From the NCBI GenBank assembly GCA_012862575.1, contig BLSF01000044.1, positions 248,001 to 312,000 on the forward strand: DNA of 64,000 nucleotides, read 5' to 3'. The stretch comes from Parietichytrium sp. I65-24A (Eukaryota; Sar; Bigyra; Thraustochytrida; Thraustochytriidae). Shown here one piece after another: positions 24,251 through 32,676 of this stretch; positions within the stretch are counted from its first letter, which is position 1, and each line of letters opens with the position of its first letter. Under the pieces are notes generated by a model that ran no database searches, was not told the DNA's origin, and worked only from the letters and a program-made list of their open reading frames with translations. The translations under genes were made by a program, and so were the position numbers.

Positions 24251-25450
24251 GCGCGTGTCTTCGGGGGAAGAGAGGTACATCCACGGCGGGGTGACAGAGG
24301 TAAGTTGGCGATTTGTGCTGTTCTTGGTCTTGGTTTTGGTTTTGGTATAGGCTGGCATTTGCATTGGCGATGGCGCTTGGTTTCGGGAATTGGGGAATTG
24401 GGGGATTGTGGAGGACGGTTTGCTGATGAGATGTGTGTGGCGATGGTGATGTCTTTTGGTGATCGTTGGCGCTGGTCCGCTGTGCTGCTCTGCTGGTGCA
24501 TCGATATTCTATTGGTGGATGCGATGCAGGGCGTAAGGGAGGATGGCAGGGGCATGCTGGATCTGAGGCACCTTGTGGTAGAGAGCAGCGTAATTGACTT
24601 TTGCAATGGATCGGCTCTGATTGAAAGAGTTCAAACCGAGTGCAAGGTGCTCGCAGGGGTCAAGGTGAGTGGCTGCTGCTGTTTGTGGTATTTCAAATGA
24701 CCGCCTGTGTTCGTGATGATTGGCTTACATTTGGTTTATGCGTGCTTGTATGGCGGGGTAATTGGTAAAACACAGGTGGAAGCTAGAAATATGGAGAATA
24801 TTGACGAGGAGTCAAACGTAAGCCTCTTCGACGTGTCCACCGACTGTACCGCTCTCGAAGCGAGGGAGGATGATGTGTCTCAAAGGCGATATCGGGAGCT
24901 TTCCCAACAAATTACTGTCCAAGTGGAGAATCAGCTTGAAAAGATGCTACAGTCTCGGAGTCATCTGTTAGACATCGTTCCTGAGCGCTATGCTTGGAAC
25001 ATATACGTCGACATTGTGGTACTTGGAACGGACGGAAATCTTTTTGACTTAGTGGCACTCGCTGTGTACGGTGCTCTTGTTGGAACTAGGATCCCAGACG
25101 TGAAGGTTGTGGATACTGAAGACGGAATGGACTTCGAGGTGGATCCTGACCCGAGCAATGCTCGGCAACTTCCCGCAGAGCTTTTGAAGTACCTCCCAAT
25201 TCGTGTCTCTCTCTTCGACATGAAGGGAAAAATGGTCGCAGATGCTTGTGAAACCGAAGAGCTTTGCTCCTCTTGTACATTTTCAATTCTCGCAAACCGC
25301 CGCGGTCAGATATGTGCCACGGAGATTTCACAAGCCGGACGAATCCAACTCTCCACGCTGCCCGTCGCTCTTGGGAATGCTGGTCAAATTGCAAGCGAAA
25401 TGTACAAATTGCTGGATTCTGAGTTCCCCATTAACAGTAGGAGCTTTTGA
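24246..25450 (+). CDS. EXOSC7: Exosome core subunit RRP42 (EXOSC7)
   Basis: RNase PH-like ring subunit of the RNA exosome, which processes rRNA and degrades RNA 3' to 5'; eukaryotic RRP42 is catalytically inert. Three exons: 24246-24299, 24530-24664, 24776-25450, giving 287 aa (human protein 291). Introns are 230 bp (24300-24529) and 111 bp (24665-24775). The splice choices rebuild the conserved N terminus: RYIHGGVTE joined to GVREDGRGMLDLR, then NGSALIERVQTECKVLAGVK. The third exon has the family segments WNIYVDIVVLGTDGNLFD, RIPDVKV and the C-terminal RNase PH fold. The third exon is short between the two RNase PH subdomains compared with human, so a small extra exon or altered splicing in the second intron is possible. 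The gene follows centrin on the same strand. Confidence 0.88.
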
Positions 25451-25799
25451 GATCGGCACGGGCACTGCGGATATGTTCTTGTCTCTGTTAGTATTCAAAA
25501 CGAAGTACACCATCCGGCATAGACATCTCGATGGTCGTATGCTCGGTTTCTTTCTTGCTTGCGAAGTCCTATAATAATATATTTTTGTCCAAATCCTGAA
25601 AGTGCTCTGTGCCCTTGGGGAGATCCAAGGTTTGTACCTCTGCATGTCAACATGAAGCCTACACCGGAATTTTACTTCGCTAGAATGTATCGGCGATCAT
25701 CTATGGATTGCAGATGCGATGTATGCAAAACAATTTATCTGCAAATGCACGCGTTCGAAATTTAGCAAACTATTCTTTTGTGAGTATATAAGAAGGTGT
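25451..25799. other. Convergent 3' intergenic region
   Basis: 349 bp between the RRP42 stop (+) and the stop of the EGF-repeat gene (-). It should hold two 3' UTRs. Nothing else is recognisable. Confidence 0.55.
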
Positions 25800-26576
25800 C
25801 TAGTACAAGTCAATGGCTTGCTGCTCGCAGGCAGTTCCATGGTAGCCGCTGTAGCAAGAGCAGATTCCTTTCTCATGGTCGCATGTACCACGTCCGGAGC
25901 ACTCGCGTCCACTCTCGGAACCGTATCCTCCCATTGGGTCTGACTTTGATGGGCACTCGACGATGCTGCAGTCAGGACCACGGTATCCCACATCACAGAT
26001 GCATCCAGCGGAGGTGTCCTTGTCCCATGCTGTGTAGGTGAGAGTGTCAGATTCCCATGGAAGATCATCGTGCATTTCCACAACGAGCTCAATAATCTCG
26101 CTCAGAAGCTTGCACTGACCGCGACCATTGCAATCATTTGGGCAGACCCTGCGGTTGCAAGACTTTCCGGTAAAGCCTGTCTGGCACTTGCAGACTCCGG
26201 TGGAGCGATCGCAAGTTCCAACATTGGAGCACTCAACCAACTGCTCGTGGGTGTTGGCAGCATTAGGTGGGGCATTGATGGCTTTTCCGGCAGGGCAAGT
26301 CTTGCCAGAGCAATCAGGGAAGGTAAAGTCATAAACATCGTCAGTGCCTTCTTTCCTCAAGAAGCAAGTGCACGAGTCCTTCTTCTTGATGGATGTGTCG
26401 TATCCCAAAGCATCAGACCCAGTCTCCGGCTTGAATGGGTGATCGGTCACGTCCGCTGAAAGGGTTGCCTTGTAATTTGTGCAGCGACCGCGGCCCGAGC
26501 AAGAGTTTGGGCATGCAGCCTCGCTCACATGCACTGCAGCAAGCGCTGCGACGATGACTCCGAATGCAAACTTCAT
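25800..26576 (-). CDS. Secreted EGF-repeat protein, heterokont type
   Basis: Secreted or surface protein of 258 aa. The ATG at 26576 gives a clear signal peptide: Lys, a hydrophobic core (FAFGVIVAALAAVHV) and a SEAA cleavage region. The rest is Cys-rich with four EGF-like modules: one around CPNSCSGRGRC, one around CSNVGTCDRSTGVCKC, one around CPNDCNGRGQC to CDVGYRGPDC, and a last CSGRGTCDHEKGICSC. The module with AWDKDTSAGCICDVGYRG is frequent in heterokont secreted proteins, including proteins discussed as parts of tubular flagellar hairs. No membrane anchor follows. Role in mastigonemes is a guess, encouraged only by the flagellar genes nearby; adhesion or matrix roles are equally possible. 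A GAAA tract lies about 210-230 bp upstream on the sense strand. Confidence 0.82.
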   Translation of the reverse strand: MKFAFGVIVAALAAVHVSEAACPNSCSGRGRCTNYKATLSADVTDHPFKPETGSDALGYDTSIKKKDSCTCFLRKEGTDDVYDFTFPDCSGKTCPAGKAINAPPNAANTHEQLVECSNVGTCDRSTGVCKCQTGFTGKSCNRRVCPNDCNGRGQCKLLSEIIELVVEMHDDLPWESDTLTYTAWDKDTSAGCICDVGYRGPDCSIVECPSKSDPMGGYGSESGRECSGRGTCDHEKGICSCYSGYHGTACEQQAIDLY

Positions 26577-26785
26577 CTTTCTGTTCTCGCCACGTCCACT
26601 CCGCGATGTGTAATACACGTCTCTCACAAACGCCTCTTCGGTTGAAGGTCTGCCAACGTTTGAAAATCTCCATCATTCCCCAGCGGTTCACCCAGATGCA
26701 TTTAGCCTGATTCCCTATCAGTGCTTGGCAGTCTTTGTAAAGCGCTCATGTTACAATACCTCTCCCATTACAGTGTAAGGCGACC

Positions 26786-26808
26786 TTCTTTCTTTCTTTC
26801 TTTCTTTC
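26786..26808 (-). repeat. (CTTT)n microsatellite
   Basis: Five to six CTTT units; on the sense strand of the EGF-repeat gene this is a GAAA tract about 210-230 bp upstream of the ATG, like the purine tracts before other genes in this window. Confidence 0.85.
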
Positions 26809-26861
26809 CCGAAATGCCGTTAGTTTTGGCCGTTTGCGAAGTTCTGGTACTATGTACCCTT

Positions 26862-26882
26862 ATGGTCCCGTAAAGGGACCAT
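26862..26882. other. Perfect inverted repeat (hairpin)
   Basis: ATGGTCCC, a five-base spacer, then GGGACCAT: an 8-bp perfect stem. It lies 286 bp upstream of the EGF-repeat gene start. It could be a protein-binding dyad or an RNA hairpin; there is no downstream T-run to make it a simple terminator. Confidence 0.6.
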
Positions 26883-27202
26883 TTGGACTCTCTACTATCC
26901 TCTACTGACCATTCCGAACTGTAGCCTATGGCATGCTACTCTAAGGAAGCGCAACTCCCTTCTGCCTTCTCGCATCGTTTATCGCACTGGTTACCGGTGA
27001 AGAACGGCCGTGCGAGTCTGGATAAGCCAGCACTTTAGCGGCCGCTATAAATTGAGCATCCAACATTGCTCGTTCTCCAGACTAGAGCTCTGAAGTTCGC
27101 CTGAGATGTCCTTCTTCTGAAAAGTGTTTGCTCCTTGAGTTCGCTGCGTGATCAAAGCCCTTATTAAGAAGAGCTCAGCGCGTCAACTTTGCTCTGCTTA
27201 AC

Positions 27203-27218
27203 AGGCAGCTAGCTGCCT
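27203..27218. other. Perfect 16-bp palindrome
   Basis: AGGCAGCTAGCTGCCT is identical to its reverse complement over all 16 bases. It lies in the middle of the 2.3-kb divergent spacer. A dimeric transcription-factor site is possible but unproven. Confidence 0.6.
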
Positions 27219-28885
27219 ATTCCGAGACGGCAAGAGGGAGCTAAAACTGAAGTTGCAAATGTTTGGCTTTGAAAATTTTCGAGTGAGCTAAGTTTGACCC
27301 AGTCCAAACCGTATTTACAACCGTCAAACAGCCGTTGCGCTACCGGTTGGCTCAGGCTCGCTCTTCTTTTGTAACAAGCTACGAGATCCTCCTTTCTTTA
27401 CCGGGTACGTATCATCGGGCTATCAATCATCTCTAGACTGTACTGTCGCATTTTGTTCTCACATTGCCAAAACGCAACGCAAGCATCTTGCTGCTTTACC
27501 TTTCATCGAGGTTCTAATTTTGTAGGTTTCAAAGAGAGAGAAAAGGTGGACTTGCTCGCGCGCTGTACCACAAAAAACCCCTTGGAGAACTTTTTTCCGA
27601 GCAAGTTTGCGCTTTTCGAAATATCTCTGGACCAACAGTTGAAGTTAGATTTGAGAGAAATCTGTTCATAAAACGAAACCGAAATGTTTTCCCAAAATAG
27701 ATGGGAGGTTGCCTGCCTCGGTGGCCTTATCAACATTTTGCAAAAATAGTTTCCCAGAAAAAGTTGTATTGTGGTTGTCTCTCCGAGACTCCCGCTTCCT
27801 GATTACTAGTTTGCAAAACCGGTCCATTACAACTTGACGCTGTTGCGAATGTGCGCAATGCCGTTCCATGGATTATCATGAACGAGTATATCTGTCACGA
27901 AGCGATTTCACGGACAGAATATGACAGAATGCGGGCATCTAGCCAGAGGGGAAACCACTCGTTTCATGCCACACCATGCACTCATTTGCATTTGCTGCCT
28001 TTGTTTTCGCCCATACGACATTCAACAGAATTCAGAATAAACAAAAGCAATATTCAGAAACAGTCTCTACAGAAGACTTCAAGACTTCACGGAGCTGCTC
28101 TCGAAGTTTTGTCTACCCGCTACTTGCGTTGCGTCGAGGAGCGGAGCACGACTCTCGCTTCGCGGTCCACTCCGTATGGCGCTTGCCGATCGCAATTGAT
28201 TGACTGCGAGGTTTTACTCTCGCTTGCTGCAAGACTCGATTGCCCCAAAGTTCTCTCGTCTGTTTTCATTTTCTTCACCTCTGTCAACATCTGCCAGTCA
28301 AGCTGCAAAGGCAGAGAGGTCTGGTGCGGTTTGTTGGAATGCATTTCTTGTTGAAGAACAGAAGGAGCCCACAGAATAGCGAACAATGCTCCGTTCCTCA
28401 CTATTCGCGAGCAACGATCGATTCCAGATAGGACATACACGTCCAACACGTCCGAGTTTTCAAGAGCAAAAGTGCATTGGACTTACGACAACACTCCATG
28501 TGTCAAAAGTCCAGGACCTCTGAGGCGGCATTTCGCAGTGCTTGCATGCGCTGACCGAGAGAAATAAACAGATCGACGTGAGTGTATTCATTAAAAAGTC
28601 TTACAAGTTACAGTTCTCTTGAGTCTCTTGAGCCTCTGAGTTGCTTGAGTACGCGGCGCTTGTGCAAAGTGCATTAGTGCATTGTCCTTATTGCCCTGCG
28701 ACCATTGTCACATCCCTGTAGTGCAGTGGTGCAGCTCTTTTACGGTTTACAGTGCAAGCGTGATACGGGTGCCGAGCGAGAAGGGACATAGCCTGTGAGA
28801 ATTGCTTGGGGGCGTCAAACTCACTCCAGATCGAAAGCAGTCTGCGAAGCCACTCGCGCGCGCAAAGATCCCGGAGACAAAGAAG

Positions 28886-31708
28886 ATGCTGACGAGTCTT
28901 CGAGACAGCTTGGCCGCGGCAGTGAATGGGGTGCGAAACGAAGTCGACCAGATGGCCAAACTCACTTCACCGGCAGGCACCCCGGTGACCGGAAGATACT
29001 TCCACAAGTCTGGTTGCGCAAGCTCGCCGGAGCGGCTGGATCAAGTGCGCCATTCAAGAAGCAGGTACAGAGAGGAGCTGGTGGTGGAAGAACAGAGGCA
29101 AAAGCACTGGGAACAGAAATACAAGGCTAGGGAAAGAGAGTTGCTGGCGAAAATGTCGCACATGGAGCAGGAAATCAGCGCGCTTCGGGCGAACAACGAC
29201 AGGCTGCGATGGGAGCCAAAAAAGGCTCGAGACGGCTTGGTGCTCCTAAGTGTTTCGCTTTCCAGCGTGTTTGTAGTTTTGTGCTTTGCGCTCTTTGCTA
29301 TGGCGGAGCGCCAGCGCGGCCAGCACAGGACATGGGAAGACCAAGTTCAAGGCACGGTGTTGCTGCTCCTCGGGGCCGCACTGCAGTTTGGATCAGTTCC
29401 GCTCACTCATCTCAGCGGAAGGTACCTTTATGGCAACTTTGGGTTTCGCTTTTATCAACCGGGAGAGGGGGGCCAAGCATTTTGCATTCTACAAGGATTC
29501 TCTTGGTACCTTTATGGGCAATTTTTGGCTCTCGTTATCATGGCGGTACTTTTTGAGTGCCCAGTGGGAGTGGTGACAGCATCCGGTGCATCTGGAGCGC
29601 TCTCACAGGTCTTGATGGTCTCTTCGTTGTTGAGCTTCAGGCCCAACCAACTCATACTGAAAGAAAAAAGACGCAGGCTGAGTGTTGATGGGTACAGTAG
29701 CAGTGGAAGCACAAGCTTTAATAGTGACGACGAGCTTGATATTTCTTCTTCCTCGCCTCTGACACCAGATCGGCTCAATGGAAGACAAAGGCTGGCAAAC
29801 CTGATAAATACGAGGAGGAGGAAAACAAGCTTTGACTGGCAAATGTCTGCGGACAAAGGATTAGAGTTTGACCTCTGGCTGGACGCTGAGACACCTTGGA
29901 ATACTGGCCTCGCCACCTACGCCATGGACACCGACACGGCTCTCTTTGCATCGTTTGTGGGACTTCAGTTTTCTCTTGTGGTCATATCTCTCGCTCTCGG
30001 GTTTATTGCCGAGAGAGCTGCCGTGAGTAGCGCACATCGCGCAATTTGTGGTTCAAGCGCAGTTGTACTTCTCGTTTCAGGCCTGATTTTGACTCAAACC
30101 ATGGGCGGCTCGCTCTTTCATAGAGCGTCTTGGAAAGCTTTCAAGCCTTTCGCCGGTGGAACCCGATTCCTCCTTCTTCAAGGTATCGTTTGGGGCCTCT
30201 TTGCGGCATGCTTGGGGACCCAGGCATCCTTTCTGGGGGTGCCTCTCTATATATCAAGCCAGCTGGTCTCGGTGACAGGAATGCCGATGACATCCGCTGG
30301 GCTAGTCGCAATTGCAGGGCACTTCCTTCTTGTTCTCTCCATCAGTTATTACAACGAGCATGAGCGAGCTGCGACCGTGAAGAAGTCGGACATCCCACAG
30401 CAGATATTACAGGCCTCGACACACTTTCGCTTTGAGCAGGTCAAGGGTGAAGATGCCCTGAGGCGGTTTCACAATAGAATGAAGCGGCTCTCTGGGTTGA
30501 GAGAGATAACGGGAACACTTGTGGTCGCAATTCTTTGCAACACGCAGTACTTCATATTTGTGTTTGCTTCCTCGCTCTTCTACGCTCCGCTGCCACTGCT
30601 CTGCGCGATCGGGCCCGCGCAATTTTGTATTGAGCAGCCTGCGGACACCTTTGAGGGGCTGCAAAAGTTCTCTCTATGTATTTGCGTATTCACGATAGGA
30701 TACTCTGTGCTGAAAACCTTCAATATCCGCGGAACAGTGCGCACGGTCCTACTCATGTTACTCACCGTCATACCGGTTTCGATTACCTTGTACATGCATC
30801 AAGGATCTCCGTTGCAGCCCCTCCTCTGGTCAATCTGCGGAATGTTTGTTTTTTATATCTACAAAACCTATAGCGGATCTCCAGAGGTGACTGGCTGTCG
30901 AGAATGGCAAGCTTTTCAGAAAGCAACATGGCTATGGGATCTGTGGGAAGATTATCAAGGTGCCGAGCTGTTCACAGACACATACTTGGACAAGTATGAA
31001 AAGGATGACGGGGGTGCAACGATCGGATCCAATGAAAGCTCGGTGAAGCAGGCAATTTGCTGCTTCCACCCTCACGGAATTTTTCCAACAACCTTGATCT
31101 GGCTCCCGAATTCGCGAATGTTTCGCAACCGCTTCCCAGGTTTTTCTTTGACATCTATGACCGCCTCTATTATTCACCTGACTCCCGTCATGAGAGATGT
31201 TGCGCAATGGGCAGGGGTCAGAGATGTAGGGAGAGCGTCCGTGGATCACGCGCTGAAGACCGGATCGAATCCGATGCTGGTCGTTGGCGGGCAAAGTGAG
31301 ATGTTCCTTTCGAAGTCCTGGACGCCTGGTATCAGTGTCCATCGTGGCCACCGTGGCTTCATCCGTATGGCTATAAGGCATGGCGTCCCTCTACTCCCGA
31401 TCTTCTCATTCGGTGAGCACAAGTCAATGGACAATGTCCACTTGCCGACCATGCAGAACTGGTTTAAGCAAAGGCTTGGTTTTCCGATCCCATATTTTCC
31501 ATACGGACGATGGTTTCTCCCAATCACGCGGCGCACCCCAGTGACTGTTTGTGTAGGCGCTCCTGTACACCCAGTTCGCCGCAACGCGGACCCCACTGTT
31601 GAAGAGATTGAGGAACTCCATGCTCGATATTTCTCTGCGCTTCACGAGTTATTTGAGCGCAACAAGGAGCGATGCGGCTTTCCTGATGCTCAGATAGACT
31701 GGGCGTAG
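28886..31708 (+). CDS. Polytopic membrane protein fused to a C-terminal DGAT2-type acyltransferase
   Basis: Single-exon gene, 940 aa. The C-terminal 250 residues are a DGAT2/MGAT-family acyltransferase domain, which joins acyl-CoA to diacylglycerol (or a related acceptor) in the ER: FHPHGI with catalytic-type His at 728 and 730, then GRASVDHAL, MLVVGGQSEMF, HRGFIRMAIRHGVPLLPIFSFGEH. Ordinary DGAT2 proteins are about 330-400 aa with one hydrophobic hairpin. Here about 690 residues precede the domain: a charged helical N terminus (about 40-115), then some ten or more hydrophobic segments. Two of them share a motif, GG-x-x-F-x-x-LQG-x-x-W, at about 196 and 425, suggesting internal duplication. 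A Ser-rich hydrophilic loop lies at about 255-325. The frame is open upstream from a TTG; I chose the first ATG. Substrate could be diacylglycerol, monoacylglycerol, wax or sterol; DGAT activity is an inference. Confidence 0.85.
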   Translation: MLTSLRDSLAAAVNGVRNEVDQMAKLTSPAGTPVTGRYFHKSGCASSPERLDQVRHSRSRYREELVVEEQRQKHWEQKYKARERELLAKMSHMEQEISALRANNDRLRWEPKKARDGLVLLSVSLSSVFVVLCFALFAMAERQRGQHRTWEDQVQGTVLLLLGAALQFGSVPLTHLSGRYLYGNFGFRFYQPGEGGQAFCILQGFSWYLYGQFLALVIMAVLFECPVGVVTASGASGALSQVLMVSSLLSFRPNQLILKEKRRRLSVDGYSSSGSTSFNSDDELDISSSSPLTPDRLNGRQRLANLINTRRRKTSFDWQMSADKGLEFDLWLDAETPWNTGLATYAMDTDTALFASFVGLQFSLVVISLALGFIAERAAVSSAHRAICGSSAVVLLVSGLILTQTMGGSLFHRASWKAFKPFAGGTRFLLLQGIVWGLFAACLGTQASFLGVPLYISSQLVSVTGMPMTSAGLVAIAGHFLLVLSISYYNEHERAATVKKSDIPQQILQASTHFRFEQVKGEDALRRFHNRMKRLSGLREITGTLVVAILCNTQYFIFVFASSLFYAPLPLLCAIGPAQFCIEQPADTFEGLQKFSLCICVFTIGYSVLKTFNIRGTVRTVLLMLLTVIPVSITLYMHQGSPLQPLLWSICGMFVFYIYKTYSGSPEVTGCREWQAFQKATWLWDLWEDYQGAELFTDTYLDKYEKDDGGATIGSNESSVKQAICCFHPHGIFPTTLIWLPNSRMFRNRFPGFSLTSMTASIIHLTPVMRDVAQWAGVRDVGRASVDHALKTGSNPMLVVGGQSEMFLSKSWTPGISVHRGHRGFIRMAIRHGVPLLPIFSFGEHKSMDNVHLPTMQNWFKQRLGFPIPYFPYGRWFLPITRRTPVTVCVGAPVHPVRRNADPTVEEIEELHARYFSALHELFERNKERCGFPDAQIDWA

Positions 31709-32171
31709 ACCAAAAGCCAACTCATTCTTCCTCATCGGCGCTTTCCCTTCTCCATATCCTTCCACATCCTCGAATTAACATCTCAATTTGCCTGTTTCAG
31801 GACTGACACTTCAAAACTAATCCTCTATTTCGAACTTGATTCTACAAACCGCGGAGTCGTACTCGAGGACCATACTCCCACCGCCAGACATGTGTACCCA
31901 CAGTCAGTACTGTAGTGCAGACCTTGACTCTAGCTAGTTGGAGACTTATTCATCAATCAGTTAATCATCATGATCATGATCATCTGTAGGTTGCCAAATG
32001 TTGCCAACGGCTTTCTATGGCAAGAGTGGATGTGCAAGTAAAGCTTACAGTTCAGTTTTTCCTCTGTTTGAAAGCAAAAAGCAAAAAGCAAAAGAAGAGA
32101 AGAGAAGAAAGAAAGAAAGAAAGAAAGAGGGAAGGGAGGAAGCAAAAGCAGGCAAGGAAGAGACGCCGAGT
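31709..32171. other. Intergenic region with GAAA tract
   Basis: 463 bp between tandem + genes. It includes overlapping TGATCA/CATGAT palindromic repeats at about 31965-31985 and a GAAA/GAGG purine tract at about 32096-32160 before the next ATG. No gene seen. Confidence 0.5.
32106..32128 (+). repeat. (GAAA)n microsatellite upstream of a small gene
   Basis: Five to six GAAA units inside a longer purine tract, ending about 45 bp before the ATG at 32172. The purine strand is the sense strand. Confidence 0.85.
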
Positions 32172-32558
32172 ATGGTGCACCTCACTGCACGACCGTCGCA
32201 AAGGCGAGCATCGAGCAGCGTTTCGTTTTCACGAGCGTTTGCGACGTTTCTGATATGTGGGCTGCCTGAGTCACCAGCTGTCGCAGATCCATTCGCGGTT
32301 CGCTTGCCTCTGGCCGCTCGGGTTTCAGACGCGCGACGACGAATCGTCGAAGCTAGCCAGGAGACCGCTGTGCCATTTGGAGATGATGCACGGCTGGCAA
32401 TAGGAGAAGCAGGGAAGCCCCTGGACGACGAATCGCAACGTCTCGTGGATGCTGTTGCGGAGGCGGGGAAGCAGTCGATACCGGCGCCACCAGGTTATGC
32501 AGGGGTTATTCTTGTGATTGATAGTGCGAAAGGCGCCCCGTTGCGCGGGAAAAGATGA
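32172..32558 (+). CDS. Small hypothetical protein, possible ubiquitin-like fold
   Basis: A 128-codon frame follows a GAAA-rich leader like those of recognised genes here. I do not recognise the family. The first 38 residues are rich in Ser, Arg and hydrophobic residues and might target an organelle. The remainder (VRLPLAARVSDARRRIVEA, then LAIGEAGKPLDDESQRL, then GVILVIDS) has the strand, helix, strand, strand order and the AGKPLDD segment that recall a ubiquitin-like beta-grasp, but with few exact matches and no C-terminal Gly-Gly. It starts 463 bp after the DGAT2-fusion stop and ends 118 bp before the convergent phosphatase stop. It may be a real short gene or a chance frame. Confidence 0.4.
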   Translation: MVHLTARPSQRRASSSVSFSRAFATFLICGLPESPAVADPFAVRLPLAARVSDARRRIVEASQETAVPFGDDARLAIGEAGKPLDDESQRLVDAVAEAGKQSIPAPPGYAGVILVIDSAKGAPLRGKR

Positions 32559-32676
32559 ATGATTTCTGGCTAAATTAGTGGCTTGTTTAATACAACTGAC
32601 GTTTACTCTTGCACGCTCTACTCTGATCAAACTTAAACTTGCAGTGTGAATGCAAAATACATGGGTCGATGGGAAA

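Larger units (their letters stand above)
26577..28885. promoter_or_regulatory. 2.3-kb divergent intergenic region
   Basis: Between the EGF-repeat gene (-) and the DGAT2-fusion gene (+). It holds a (CTTT)n run at 26786-26808, a perfect 8-bp hairpin at 26862-26882, and a perfect 16-bp palindrome at 27203-27218. Short frames exist (the longest 27851-28354, 167 codons) but have no recognisable domain, so I do not call them. Promoters of both flanking genes must be here. Confidence 0.5.

Noticed and set aside
27851-28354. 167-codon frame in the divergent spacer
   Set aside because: No recognisable domain, irregular composition, overlapping frames on both strands and no splice-consistent partner.
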